NCBI RefSeq assembly: GCF_000775615.1
Contig: NZ_AVPG01000016.1
Span: forward strand, 1 to 64,000
DNA: 64,000 nucleotides
Direction of reading: 5' to 3'
DNA from: Pontibacillus litoralis JSM 072002
GTDB taxonomy: Bacteria > Bacillota > Bacilli > Bacillales > BH030062
The notes beneath the pieces are model-generated. The model was not told the DNA's origin. It saw only the letters and a program-made list of their open reading frames with translations, and made no database searches. The translations under genes were made by a program, and so were the position numbers. Position 1 is the first letter of the stretch; every line of letters starts with the position of its first letter. Positions 46,695-55,893 of this stretch are shown piece by piece.

Positions 46695-48611
46695 GTGAAG
46701 CAGCAAGAGATGTATCATAATAGCTTTGAATCTTCATTTAGAGAGCCTTTCGGTGCCGCGCCGAAAGGCTCCATCGTGTCTATCAAAATAGATATTCCCG
46801 ATCATTATGATGCGCAAGAGGTATTTCTTCATTATATTTATGACCGAACAGAGGAACATCATAAAGTAGAAATGACGCCTTCTAAGCGTGCGCATGATTA
46901 TCCCACATATGAAGTGACCATATCCATGCCCAATCAACCGCAACTTGTTTGGTATTATTTTGAAGTTGGGGCTAATCAAGGAACTTTGTATTACGGTCGT
47001 GTAGATGGGCAAGTAAGTGGTGAAGGAAGGGTGTATACTCATATCCCGCCATCTTGGCAAATTACAGTGTATGACCCATCGTTTACGACACCAAATTGGT
47101 GGAAAAACGCTACGATGTATCAAATTTTCCCTGATCGTTTTCACATTGGGAAAGAACCTCTCGTGAACAAAGCGCCGAAATCGAGCCTGCTCCATGCACA
47201 TTGGGATAATGAGCCTATTTATATTCGAAACGAAGCGGGAGATGTTGTAAGATGGGATTTCTTTGGGGGCAATCTTCAAGGGATTATCGAAAAGCTAGAT
47301 TATATCGCTTCTTTAGGAGTTCACGTCATTTATTTAAATCCTATTTTCGAAGCAGAGAGTAATCATCGATACGATACAGGTGATTATCATCAAATTGATG
47401 GTTTATTAGGTACGAAAGAGGATTTTCAACAGTTGTTGATGGAGGCAAGAAAAAGAGGAATAGAGATGATGCTAGACGGTGTCTTTAGTCATACGGGGAG
47501 TAATAGCATTTACTTTAATAGAGAAGGTGCCTATCATAGTACCGGTGCTTATCAATCAAAGCAATCCCCATATTATGAATGGTATACCTTTTATAATTAT
47601 CCTGATGAATATGAAGCGTGGTGGGGAATTGATACGTTACCGACCGTGAACAAAAATAATCGCTCCTATCAACATTTTATGGTGCATGATGAAGACAGCG
47701 TCATCAAAACGTGGCAACGCAACGGGATGAAGCATTGGCGATTAGATGTGGCGGATGAACTAACGGACGATTTTATCCGGCAAATTTATCGCCAACTGAA
47801 GAAAGAGAATGAAGATAGCGTTTTATTAGGGGAAGTATGGGAAGATGCCTCGAACAAAACCGCCTATGGACAACGAAGAGACTATTTATTAGGTGGTGTT
47901 TTGGACTCGGTAATGAATTATCCTTTACGTAAGTGTATGTTAGATTTTGTGAGTAATCGTATTGATGCGTATGCGCTACACCGTCAGTTGATGACGTTAA
48001 AGGAGCATTATCCGAAATCCCATTTTTATTCCACGATGAATTTACTATCTAGTCATGATGTTGCACGCATTCAAACGGTACTCGATAGCTATTTACCTGA
48101 GACAATGACGGAAGAAGATCGGCAAATGCGGTTGCAAAAACAAGTAAAAGCGTTAAGTCTTTGGTTGTATGCTTTTCCAGGTGTTCCTTCTTTGTATTAC
48201 GGTGATGAAGCAGGTGTAACAGGCGGAGAAGATCCGGAAAACCGTAAGACGTATCCATGGGGAGCAGAAAATCAAGAGCTAGTAGCTTGGTATCGACAGT
48301 TAGGTGCTTTACGTAATGATTATCACGTGTTACGTACTGGGAGTTGGATTTCAAGGGCAATTGATTCAGATATATATGGGTTTGAACGCCGTATTGATTA
48401 TGAGCAAGATGAATTTGGTCAAGAAGCTAACAATGATCATCTTGTTTATGTGTTCAATCGTCATGTGCAAACGAAAAAAATCACTTTCCCACTTCGAGAT
48501 GGAAAGTGGGAGCATGTATTAACGAAACAAGTTTTTTCAACCATTGATGGAGCAATCACGTTGTCATTAAGCCCTGGTGAAGGTGCTTTACTCCGATATA
48601 TATTGCTCTAA
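46695..48611 (+). CDS. GH13 alpha-amylase/neopullulanase-type enzyme
   Basis: The 638-residue protein has an N-terminal CBM34-like beta domain (about 1-125), the GH13 barrel with D351 (RLDVADEL), E380 (LGEVWED) and D455 (SSHDVAR), and a C-terminal beta domain. There is no signal peptide, so it acts inside the cell, probably on glycogen side chains or maltodextrin. It takes the place that amyX (pullulanase) has in related operons. GTG 46695 follows AAGGAGG at seven bases, and the gene ends the operon. Confidence 0.87.
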   Translation: MKQQEMYHNSFESSFREPFGAAPKGSIVSIKIDIPDHYDAQEVFLHYIYDRTEEHHKVEMTPSKRAHDYPTYEVTISMPNQPQLVWYYFEVGANQGTLYYGRVDGQVSGEGRVYTHIPPSWQITVYDPSFTTPNWWKNATMYQIFPDRFHIGKEPLVNKAPKSSLLHAHWDNEPIYIRNEAGDVVRWDFFGGNLQGIIEKLDYIASLGVHVIYLNPIFEAESNHRYDTGDYHQIDGLLGTKEDFQQLLMEARKRGIEMMLDGVFSHTGSNSIYFNREGAYHSTGAYQSKQSPYYEWYTFYNYPDEYEAWWGIDTLPTVNKNNRSYQHFMVHDEDSVIKTWQRNGMKHWRLDVADELTDDFIRQIYRQLKKENEDSVLLGEVWEDASNKTAYGQRRDYLLGGVLDSVMNYPLRKCMLDFVSNRIDAYALHRQLMTLKEHYPKSHFYSTMNLLSSHDVARIQTVLDSYLPETMTEEDRQMRLQKQVKALSLWLYAFPGVPSLYYGDEAGVTGGEDPENRKTYPWGAENQELVAWYRQLGALRNDYHVLRTGSWISRAIDSDIYGFERRIDYEQDEFGQEANNDHLVYVFNRHVQTKKITFPLRDGKWEHVLTKQVFSTIDGAITLSLSPGEGALLRYILL

Positions 48612-48642
48612 AGCTTGAAGATAAACACCTTCAAGCTTTTTT
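48611..48642 (+). terminator. intrinsic terminator of the glycogen operon
   Basis: AAGCTTGAAG and CTTCAAGCTT form a perfect 10-base stem with an 8-base loop, followed by TTTT. Confidence 0.9.
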
Positions 48643-48767
48643 AAATGATTATTTTTACAAGGCGTTGTAATCGTTAGTACGGAAGAGGTGAAGTTTCTTT
48701 CATGAATTTTGAAATGGATTTAATTATATTTACTTAGTGCTGATGAAATGGTATTTTTAGTTTGTGG

Positions 48768-48795
48768 TGGTTATCGGTAAATATACCTATAACCA
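48768..48795. promoter_or_regulatory. inverted repeat upstream of the CapA-like gene
   Basis: TGGTTATCGGTA and TACCTATAACCA are inverted with one mismatch around a four-base loop, 40 bases before the start codon. It could be an operator or a leader hairpin. Confidence 0.4.
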
Positions 48796-48834
48796 TCGAC
48801 TATTGCACATAGATAGATTAGCGGGGAGATACAT

Positions 48835-49956
48835 ATGAAAATAAAATCTATAAGCTTTGTAGTGGTGTTATTGCTATTTCTTACTAGTTGTGGCACATCA
48901 GAGAGTGAGGAGCCATTGCATGTAAGCAATCAATCTTATTCTGCTACGGATAAAGAGGAGATGAGTTACACGTATGCTTCTTCAGCAACGTTATCAGCAA
49001 TTGGTGATATACTCATTCATGATTCTTTGTATAAGGATGCTCGAACGGCTAATGGGTATGATTTTAAGCCAATGTTTGCGCCTGTGAAACCGTATTTAAA
49101 TAAGGCGGACATAACATTTGCAAATTCGGAAAGTATGATTGGAGGTAGTGAGATAGGATTATCTTCTTATCCTTCCTTTAACAGTCCGTATGAAGTGGGA
49201 GATGCGCTTGCTGATGCTGGTGTGGACGTAGTATCTATGGCGAACAACCATACATTAGACCGAGGCGAACAAGCGATAGAGAATGCGCTTACTTATTGGG
49301 ACAAGCTTGGAATAGAACATGCTGGGTCTTATTTATCAGAAGAGGAACAGAAGGAAATAACAACGATTACAAAGAATAACATCACCTTTTCGTTTTTAGC
49401 TTATACGTATGGAACGAATGGTATACCAGTGCCGGATGGTAAAGAATACTTGGTTAACCTTATGGATCGATCATTAATGGAAGAAGATATCGAGAAAGCA
49501 AGAAAAGTGTCAGATGTTGTTGTGGTTAGCTTACATTTTGGGGATGAGTACGTACGTTTTCCAGATGAAAAACAACAGGATGTAGCTCGTTTTGCAGCTA
49601 ACAATGGAGCGGATATCATTTTAGGTCATCATACCCATGTATTGCAGCCACCAGAATGGATTGAAACAGAAGATGATCGCAAGGCTTTTGTCGTTTATTC
49701 CCTTGGTAATTTCATTTCAGGGCAAGATAAGCATCACCGAAGAATAGGTGGAGTCATGAATATAGAAGTAGTAAAACAAACGGATGCAAAAGGCTCTTCG
49801 ATAGAGCTGCAAAATTCATCTTTTGTTCCTACATATACAAAGTATACGAATTTCCGTAACTATGAAGTCGTCCCTTTAAAGCAATACAATGAGACATACT
49901 ACAAGGAAACGAAAGAGCATATGTCGACATACATGACGGATATTCAGTTTCCTTAA
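48835..49956 (+). CDS. CapA-family lipoprotein (metallophosphatase fold)
   Basis: The 373-residue protein has a lipobox LTSC (about 17-20) and a CapA domain: SAIGDILIHDSL, ITFANSESMIGG, VVSMANNHTLDRG, VVSLHFGDEY and DIILGHHTHVLQPPE, which supply metal ligands. CapA proteins act in poly-gamma-glutamate synthesis or wall metabolism. No capBC genes are nearby, so a stand-alone role is likely. The GGGGAGATAC site precedes the ATG. Confidence 0.88.
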   Translation: MKIKSISFVVVLLLFLTSCGTSESEEPLHVSNQSYSATDKEEMSYTYASSATLSAIGDILIHDSLYKDARTANGYDFKPMFAPVKPYLNKADITFANSESMIGGSEIGLSSYPSFNSPYEVGDALADAGVDVVSMANNHTLDRGEQAIENALTYWDKLGIEHAGSYLSEEEQKEITTITKNNITFSFLAYTYGTNGIPVPDGKEYLVNLMDRSLMEEDIEKARKVSDVVVVSLHFGDEYVRFPDEKQQDVARFAANNGADIILGHHTHVLQPPEWIETEDDRKAFVVYSLGNFISGQDKHHRRIGGVMNIEVVKQTDAKGSSIELQNSSFVPTYTKYTNFRNYEVVPLKQYNETYYKETKEHMSTYMTDIQFP

Positions 49957-49963
49957 TATTTCA

Positions 49964-49996
49964 AAACGCTGTTTGTAACGGACAGCGTTTTTTTTT
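49964..49996 (+). terminator. intrinsic terminator after the CapA-like gene
   Basis: AAACGCTGT and ACAGCGTTT pair around a nine-base loop and are followed by a run of T. Confidence 0.92.
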
Positions 49997-50095
49997 GTGG
50001 TATAGCAGGGATTAGCAATTCGTTATCTAATTATACAAATAAGGAAAGTTAACGACGGTGTCTGATTAATGAATAATCTTTGGCGAGGTGAATAG

Positions 50096-51316
50096 ATGGA
50101 TAGTGCATTAGTTACGGTGACGTTAGACAGAATGGGACGCATTATTGTACCAAAGAAAACGCGGGATGCTCTACGGTTAGCAAATCAACACTTGCTCGTT
50201 GAATATTCTAAGGATAATAAAGGCATTATTCTTTTAAAAGCGGAAAAAGGTATTAATCAAAAGACGAAAACAATAGATGGGGATGGGAGGTTTCTTATTC
50301 CAGCATCATTCCGTCACTCCTTGCAATGGGGAAGTGGTATGAATTTAGAGTTGTATAGTTGGGAAGATAAACTAATTGTTTCTGAAGGTGCGGATCGTTG
50401 TAACATTTGTAAGTCACGGAATCATTTGTTACTAATAAAGCAACACTTCCTCTGTGAGAACTGTCTATTTGTTGGTACAGAAGCCTTTGTATCGAAATGG
50501 AATGCTGATTTAAACAAGTTAGCTCATCAGTATGTGACATATTGTTATAATGCGATTTCGTTTCGGGACACAGAAGATGTACATCAAGCGCGTGTAGTGG
50601 GTAGGCGTATCGAAATGATGTTAACTTTTATAGGTGTTGAGGAAGATCATGCGTTACTAGTCGCTATAAAAGAAGCACATAAGCAGTTAGGTAGTGTGCG
50701 AGAAAGTGATGTTTTTATCGACTATTTTTATAAACGGTTACAACAAGAAAAGAATCAAGAGTTAGCGCTCGTTTATCGTGCATATATGGAATTGCGTGAA
50801 GATAAAAGAAGGAAGCAACAAAAGAAGCTGAAGAAATCGTTACCGACCATTATTACGGATCAATTTCTAGAACAATGGAATGAGTTCACTAAGGAACAAC
50901 TCCCTACCTACTTACTGTTATTAAATGTGGATAGTCGCTTGTGTGAGTATGAACAGTCCTTTGCTGTAAAAGTAAAAAAATATGAGCAAGAAGTAACCGA
51001 AAATGAACATCATTCCAGTATTGCCCTAAATGCATTGCACCATGTGCGCTTAGTGTCAAAGTCATTACGATATATTTATGATTATATTAGTTCTCTGTAT
51101 GGAGAGCCTTATAAAACGAAAGCAGAAAACTATAAAGAGATTCAAAGCACATTAGGAGTTATTCATGATAGGTATGACTTTTTAAAAGAAATCAAGAATA
51201 ACAAGAAGAAAGTCGAAGTAAAGAAGAAGCAAATAAAGCTTGTGGAACAACAAATCGTAGAAGAATTACAATCCTTAATCATACAAGTGGATCTTAATCA
51301 GCTTAAGCAAATATAA
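50096..51316 (+). CDS. double AbrB domain, zinc knuckle and CHAD domain fusion protein
   Basis: The 406-residue protein has two AbrB/MazE-like beta motifs in one chain (TLDRMGRIIVPKKTRDALRL at about 9-28 and TIDGDGRFLIPASFRHSLQW at about 59-78). A four-cysteine knuckle (C102, C105, C120, C123) follows. The rest, about 135-400, is a CHAD-type helical domain: VHQARVVGRRIEMML, LGSVRESDV, HHVRLVSKSLRYIYDYI. CHAD domains bind polyphosphate through conserved His, Arg and Lys; AbrB domains bind DNA. The fusion suggests a polyphosphate- or stress-linked regulator, but this is inference. The gene ends directly in a parS palindrome. Confidence 0.75.
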   Translation: MDSALVTVTLDRMGRIIVPKKTRDALRLANQHLLVEYSKDNKGIILLKAEKGINQKTKTIDGDGRFLIPASFRHSLQWGSGMNLELYSWEDKLIVSEGADRCNICKSRNHLLLIKQHFLCENCLFVGTEAFVSKWNADLNKLAHQYVTYCYNAISFRDTEDVHQARVVGRRIEMMLTFIGVEEDHALLVAIKEAHKQLGSVRESDVFIDYFYKRLQQEKNQELALVYRAYMELREDKRRKQQKKLKKSLPTIITDQFLEQWNEFTKEQLPTYLLLLNVDSRLCEYEQSFAVKVKKYEQEVTENEHHSSIALNALHHVRLVSKSLRYIYDYISSLYGEPYKTKAENYKEIQSTLGVIHDRYDFLKEIKNNKKKVEVKKKQIKLVEQQIVEELQSLIIQVDLNQLKQI

Positions 51317-51347
51317 ATCGACATGTTTCACGTGAAACATGTCGATT
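51316..51347. other. parS: parS centromere site (Spo0J/ParB binding)
   Basis: The core TGTTTCACGTGAAACA (51324-51339) is an exact match to the B. subtilis parS consensus TGTTnCACGTGAAACA. It is extended to a perfect 32-base palindrome between the stops of two convergent genes, so it may also end transcription. parS sites cluster around the replication origin, which suggests origin-proximal chromosome. Confidence 0.92.
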
Positions 51348-51367
51348 GAATGAAGGAACATCACGAA

Positions 51368-52120
51368 TTATTTTGTTTGTCCATCTAAAATGTGGCGAAT
51401 CGCCTTCGCAACGCCGTGTTCTTCATTTGTTGCAGTAATCCAATTTGCTTCCTCTTTAACCGTTTGTTGCGCGTTGCCCATAGCTATGCCAAATCCTGAT
51501 TCACGAATCATGGCGATATCGTTTAAGCTATCCCCAATAGCGGCAACTTGCTTCATGGATATATCCAGCCAACTTGTTACTTTTTTTAATGCGGTTGCTT
51601 TATTAATGCCAATCGGATTAATTTCAATATTGGTAGGACTAGAATTGGTTATTTCAAAGGATTTGACAGCTTGGAGGTCGCTCATAACAGCTTCTCTAAC
51701 ATTATCATCCTGAATTTCAAATCCATATTTAATCCAATCGTAATCCTCTAGATTCTTTTCAAAAGGGTTCTCGCTATTAAATCTTCCTTGTACAGTAGAA
51801 GACCAAAAGAAGACGTCATGTTTATTCGTAATGTTCCATAATTGGCGAACCTCGTCATGATGTAACGGATTTCTTTCTACAAGCTCCAAGCGTTTATCAA
51901 ATATTTCTCCCCCATTAATTGTAATGAGAAATTCTGAATCCCCAAGCACTTGAATAATATCCTTGCAGGTAGATAATGAGCGTCCTGTACTAATGACGAC
52001 ATGTATACCTCGCTCTTTCGCTTCGTGAATGGCTTGTTTATTCTGTTCTGATATTTCATGTTGTTGGTTGAGCAGTGTTCCATCCATGTCAATGGCAATT
52101 AATTGAATATCTTGATTCAT
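51368..52120 (-). CDS. Cof-type HAD-superfamily phosphatase
   Basis: The 250-residue protein has HAD motif I (AIDMDGTLLN), motif II (VISTGRS), motif III Lys (INKATALKK) and motif IV (AIGDSLNDIAMI), with a Cof-type C2 cap. Such enzymes dephosphorylate sugar phosphates or flavin/pyridoxal phosphates. ATG 52120 follows AAAGGAGT, and an upstream in-frame ATG at 52207 lacks a ribosome site. The specific substrate is unknown. Confidence 0.9.
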   Translation of the reverse strand: MNQDIQLIAIDMDGTLLNQQHEISEQNKQAIHEAKERGIHVVISTGRSLSTCKDIIQVLGDSEFLITINGGEIFDKRLELVERNPLHHDEVRQLWNITNKHDVFFWSSTVQGRFNSENPFEKNLEDYDWIKYGFEIQDDNVREAVMSDLQAVKSFEITNSSPTNIEINPIGINKATALKKVTSWLDISMKQVAAIGDSLNDIAMIRESGFGIAMGNAQQTVKEEANWITATNEEHGVAKAIRHILDGQTK

Positions 52121-52310
52121 ATCATTTACTCCTTTTGTCAAGTTAACAGCACGTGTAACTACTTCTATTGTATTATATCTCTTAGTTTTGTAAAACAATC
52201 CGTGCATAAGTTGCTAATAATATATTCAAGAGGGTGTTTCGTCCTATAAATATATTATTTAACAATAACATAATGGGTACTATTGTTTATTTTGTTAAAT
52301 ATGTCCTGTA

Positions 52311-52338
52311 TTTACACTTGTTTAATACTATCTTTACA
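52311..52338 (+). promoter_or_regulatory. Pho box (PhoP binding repeats)
   Basis: TTTACA (52311), TTAATA (52322) and TTTACA (52333) recur with an exact 11-base period upstream of the alkaline phosphatase gene. This fits PhoP TT(A/C/T)ACA direct repeats and predicts induction by phosphate starvation. Confidence 0.75.
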
Positions 52339-52384
52339 TTTGTGCGTTATTCTGTTGGTGGAATAGTTATTAAGGGGGAGAAAT

Positions 52385-53806
52385 ATGTTGAATAAAAATT
52401 TTTCTAAGAAAGCTTTGTCGATTGTTGCAGCGACGACGATTGCTTTAACAGGTTTTGGGCAAGTGGCCCCAACTGAGGTAAGTGCAGAGGAGAAGGAAAA
52501 GGAAATTAAAAATGTTATTTTCCTAATTGGTGATGGTATGGGCCCTTCTTATACGACAGCTTATCGCTATGTAAAGGATGATCCAGAAACTGTTATGATG
52601 GAACCGACTGCTTTTGATCCTCATTTGGTAGGAATGCAAAAAGTTAACCCTGAAGACCCGGAGGAAAACATTACCGACTCTGCAGCTGCTGCGACAGCAA
52701 TGGCTACTGGAGAGAAAACGTATAACGGTGCGGTAGCGGTTGATAACGACAAATCTGAAATAAAAACAGTGCTGGAACAATCGAAAGAAAATGGAATGGC
52801 AACAGGTTTAGTTGCAACATCTCAAATAAACCACGCGACACCAGCTTCATTTGGTGCTCATGATGAGGACCGTGGAAATTATAACGAAATTGCAGATGAT
52901 TATTACGATCTCTTGATTAATGATGAGCATCAAGTAGATGTGATGCTTGGTGGTGGAACAGATTACTTTGTTCGTGAAGATCGTGATTTGACAGAAGAAT
53001 TTCAGGCAGATGGCTACAGTTATGTAACGACGAAAGAAGAGTTAATGGCAGATGATAATGAACAAGTACTTGGATTGTTTGCACCGGTTGGATTACCTAA
53101 GATGATTGACCGTACAGAGGAAGTACCATCTTTAGAAGAGATGACGACAAGTGCGCTAGATCGTCTAAGTAAAGATGAAGATGGATTCTTTCTTATGGTA
53201 GAAGGTAGCCAAATAGATTGGGCTGGACACAGCAATGATATTGTAGGCGCAATGAGCGAAATGGAAGACTTTGAGAAGGCATTTGCAGCTGCAATTGAGT
53301 TTGCAGAAGAGGATGGGGAAACATTAGTTGTTACCACTGCTGATCACTCTACTGGGGGGTTAAGTATTGGTGTTGACGGTCCTTATGAATTTGATCCAGA
53401 AGCGATTAAAGCTGCGCAGCGTACACCAGAATTTATGGCTGCTGAAATCGAAGAAGGTGGAGATGTAGAGGAAGTATTGAATGAATACACAGAGTTTGAT
53501 TTGACGAAAGAGGAAATCAAGTCAGTTAAAAAAGCACAGAAGAAATTGAAGAAGGATGAATATGCTGTAACGACAGCTATTTCTACTATATTTAATGAAC
53601 GTGCTCGTGCTGGTTGGACAACTGGAGGCCACACAGGTGTAGATGTTCCTGTATATGCGTATGGACCTGGTAAAGAACGATTTGCTGGTACGACCGATAA
53701 CACAGATCAAGCGAATACTATCTTTAGTATCTTAGAAGAGAATGGAGAGAAAGAGCCAGAAGAGAAGAAGAATGGTTTCTTCAATTTCTTTGGTTTATTC
53801 AACTAA
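52385..53806 (+). CDS. secreted alkaline phosphatase (PhoA/PhoB family)
   Basis: The 473-residue enzyme has a signal peptide (about 1-34, cleaved near VSAEE), the metal site FLIGDGMG, the nucleophile Ser99 in TDSAAAATAMATG, and later metal ligands in DWAGHSND, TTADHSTGGL and GGHTGVDV. It releases phosphate from esters outside the cell. The ATG follows AAGGGGGAG. A Pho box lies just upstream and a hairpin just downstream. The protein is acidic. Confidence 0.94.
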   Translation: MLNKNFSKKALSIVAATTIALTGFGQVAPTEVSAEEKEKEIKNVIFLIGDGMGPSYTTAYRYVKDDPETVMMEPTAFDPHLVGMQKVNPEDPEENITDSAAAATAMATGEKTYNGAVAVDNDKSEIKTVLEQSKENGMATGLVATSQINHATPASFGAHDEDRGNYNEIADDYYDLLINDEHQVDVMLGGGTDYFVREDRDLTEEFQADGYSYVTTKEELMADDNEQVLGLFAPVGLPKMIDRTEEVPSLEEMTTSALDRLSKDEDGFFLMVEGSQIDWAGHSNDIVGAMSEMEDFEKAFAAAIEFAEEDGETLVVTTADHSTGGLSIGVDGPYEFDPEAIKAAQRTPEFMAAEIEEGGDVEEVLNEYTEFDLTKEEIKSVKKAQKKLKKDEYAVTTAISTIFNERARAGWTTGGHTGVDVPVYAYGPGKERFAGTTDNTDQANTIFSILEENGEKEPEEKKNGFFNFFGLFN

Positions 53807-53809
53807 GTG

Positions 53810-53839
53810 AAAGCCTCGAGCGAAATGCTTGGGGCTTTT
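53810..53839 (+). terminator. hairpin after the phosphatase gene
   Basis: AAAGCCTCGAG pairs with GCTTGGGGCTTT (wobble pairs) and is followed by TGGG; a short T-run lies inside the stem end. Confidence 0.6.
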
Positions 53840-53966
53840 GGGCGAATGGAGCGAGAAATTTGATGCCATGACCGCAGAAAGCGCTCTTCTGAAATGAAAA
53901 TCAGCTACTCTTCCTATATATTTTGTCGATTTCAATAAAGGTCATTTGAATTGTGAGTTGGATTCA

Positions 53967-54011
53967 ATAAAAATAGTTCCCTTGTCAACTAGGCAAGGGA
54001 ACTATTTTTAT
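53967..54011. terminator. strong bidirectional terminator
   Basis: ATAAAAATAGTTCCCTTG pairs perfectly with CAAGGGAACTATTTTTAT around a nine-base loop, with A/T tails on both sides. It serves the minus-strand gene ending at 54049. Confidence 0.92.
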
Positions 54012-54048
54012 GTGATGGTTTGTTTGAGGACAGTTTTATAAAAGTGAA

Positions 54049-55440
54049 CTATGCTCGCTTAACCATATCTGTATAGAGTTGTTGGTATGCCTTTGCTTCG
54101 TGTTCTTTTCCTAATTCCTTGTAGAGCTTGGCTAGTTTTTGAACCGGTTTAGGGTTATGTTCATCCAGTTCCATTTCAAAGCTGAAGCATTCAATCGCTT
54201 CGTCTAGCTGCTGAAATTCATAGTAAAGTTCACCTAATTGGCCTTGTTTATTAGGATCTTCTTGCAGCAATTGCATCTGATCTATTTTGTTCACGATTGA
54301 TTGAGCCTTATCCAAATCTCGCATTGGTGTTAACCATTTTTGAATATAGGAAAGGGGGTGTTCTTTTATTAATAAGGTTATTGCTTTGCTTAATAGCGAT
54401 TCAGCTTGGATTGGTACGATGCTGAATAGCGATGCAATCACGTCGTTTAATTGTTCTATAGACAAGCTACTTTTATTGAAGTCGATATGCTCGATAATAG
54501 CATGGAACGCATGTCTTTGCTTTTCAGATAAAGTAAGCTTATGTGTTGCAATAAGGGCAAGTGCTTTTTCAGGTTCATCAAGCTTTACAAAGGTATCAAA
54601 CAAGTCGTGCTTAAGTTGAGGTAATGCAATGCGAGTGTGGATGTCCTCTAGTATATACATAATTGCTTGACCACTATAATGGTGGTGGATTTGTTCCGAA
54701 ACATGGGTATACAACTCTGGTGCTTGGTTTGCTTCTAGTTGGTCTATGGAAAGAACGAGTTCGTCTAACCAACGTTCTTGTTTTAAGAATAGCTTGGACA
54801 GTTGCTCATATGAACTAGGGGAGTGCCTTTGGTCATAAAGGGCACTTTCTATATAAATGGGGTCTCGTTGAAATAGATCGGCATTCATCTTCTCGTAAAG
54901 GGGATCGAATTTCTTAAATTCTAAGTCACCTGCTAATGATCGAACCCAAGTATGTTGAGGGGCAAACGTTTCTAAAAGGCGATAAATACGGTTGCAAGCA
55001 AACATTTTGCCGGCACGTCGATCTTCGTAGAACAGGGTTTTGATATATTTAACGAGTTGTTCTTTCTTGATAAAGGATTCAAAAAAAGTAGCAATTAACG
55101 CAGTTTCTTGATTCGTGTGCTGATGTTGTAGCTTAGGAAACAGGTCATTGAAGCGGTGGATGGTGTAGTGAGTTGTTTCAGATAAAAGTGTGTCAATAAA
55201 AGGGTGTGGGCACTTAAAGCAAATCCCATCTTCATAGGCATTCGCAATAAAGGATTCTGGTTTCATACGTTTTGCCTTCACCATATTCAAGTATTTATTT
55301 TTGTAGAAAAACATATAGTACTGCTGTTGCTCGGCGTCGGATAGTTCGATAATTTTACCCTGCTTATATACGAGCATCTGATGAATGTTGAAGGTTTTCT
55401 TTTGTTTTTGCTCTTTAACGGTTAACTGTGTTTGAAACAT
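54049..55440 (-). CDS. helical-repeat (TPR-like) protein of unknown function
   Basis: The 463-residue protein has no signal peptide. The N-terminal 130 residues contain a CFKCPHPF segment and many aromatic residues. From about 180 to the end it is helical with Ala/Leu/Tyr spacing, including clear TPR-like repeats near the C terminus (LGELYYEFQQLDEAIECFSFEMELDEHNPKPVQKLAKLYKELGKEHEA). Such repeats serve protein binding. The ATG follows AGGAGGGA. It is a single gene; no function can be named. Confidence 0.7.
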   Translation of the reverse strand: MFQTQLTVKEQKQKKTFNIHQMLVYKQGKIIELSDAEQQQYYMFFYKNKYLNMVKAKRMKPESFIANAYEDGICFKCPHPFIDTLLSETTHYTIHRFNDLFPKLQHQHTNQETALIATFFESFIKKEQLVKYIKTLFYEDRRAGKMFACNRIYRLLETFAPQHTWVRSLAGDLEFKKFDPLYEKMNADLFQRDPIYIESALYDQRHSPSSYEQLSKLFLKQERWLDELVLSIDQLEANQAPELYTHVSEQIHHHYSGQAIMYILEDIHTRIALPQLKHDLFDTFVKLDEPEKALALIATHKLTLSEKQRHAFHAIIEHIDFNKSSLSIEQLNDVIASLFSIVPIQAESLLSKAITLLIKEHPLSYIQKWLTPMRDLDKAQSIVNKIDQMQLLQEDPNKQGQLGELYYEFQQLDEAIECFSFEMELDEHNPKPVQKLAKLYKELGKEHEAKAYQQLYTDMVKRA

Positions 55441-55519
55441 GGAATCCCTCCTATTGATACTTTGAGCGTATCATATTTTCCAACGTTTCGCACGTCTAAA
55501 AAGGGAAGCTGTTATACAT

Positions 55520-55789
55520 TGCCAATTGCAGTAGCTTCTGATCATGAGTATGCAACCAATATAGGTGGCAATCATGGAGAAAGGAGGAAGTGCCGTTAAT
55601 GCTGCAGTTGGGGTGGAGGATGCACTAGGGGTAACTGATTCTTGCGGGTCAGGTATAGGTGATGGAGGAACGATGATGGTATATCCACCGTCTAGAGATC
55701 CTATTGTGTACGATTATCGCGTGAAAAACGGGCGAAAAAAGAATGGCTTTTTTGTTCTATATAAAAAACGAGAAAAAAAGAGTAAATAG
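55520..55789 (+). pseudogene. gamma-glutamyltransferase N-terminal remnant
   Basis: PIAVASDHEYATNIG, then after a one-base shift VAIMEKGGSAVNAAVGVEDALGV and CGSGIGDGGTMMVYPP, match the start of gamma-glutamyltranspeptidases (residues about 1-60 of the enzyme). The frame is then lost and the next 30 residues are Lys/Arg-rich nonsense, so about 85 percent of the gene, including the catalytic Thr, is missing. No start codon or ribosome site remains in front of the N-terminal part. Confidence 0.7.
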
Positions 55790-55819
55790 AAGGAAAACGC
55801 CGTATAACAAAGTAGGAAT

Positions 55820-55835
55820 GTTCTTTATAGAGAAT
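55820..55835. promoter_or_regulatory. upstream SinR-type operator of the matrix operon
   Basis: GTTCTTTATAGAGAAT is an inverted repeat of the SinR motif GTTCTYT. It lies about 20 bases upstream of the -35 region of the promoter at 55854-55882. Confidence 0.65.
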
Positions 55836-55853
55836 TATGCGTTATTTTCGCAT

Positions 55854-55882
55854 TTTTCTTTTTCGGTTTATATAGGTATACT
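55854..55882 (+). promoter_or_regulatory. probable promoter of the matrix operon
   Basis: TATACT at 55877-55882 has a poor -35 (TTTTCT, 55854-55859) 17 bases upstream. The start would lie near 55889, between two SinR-type operators centred 74 bases apart. Confidence 0.5.
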
Positions 55883-55893
55883 CTTTCTTGGGT

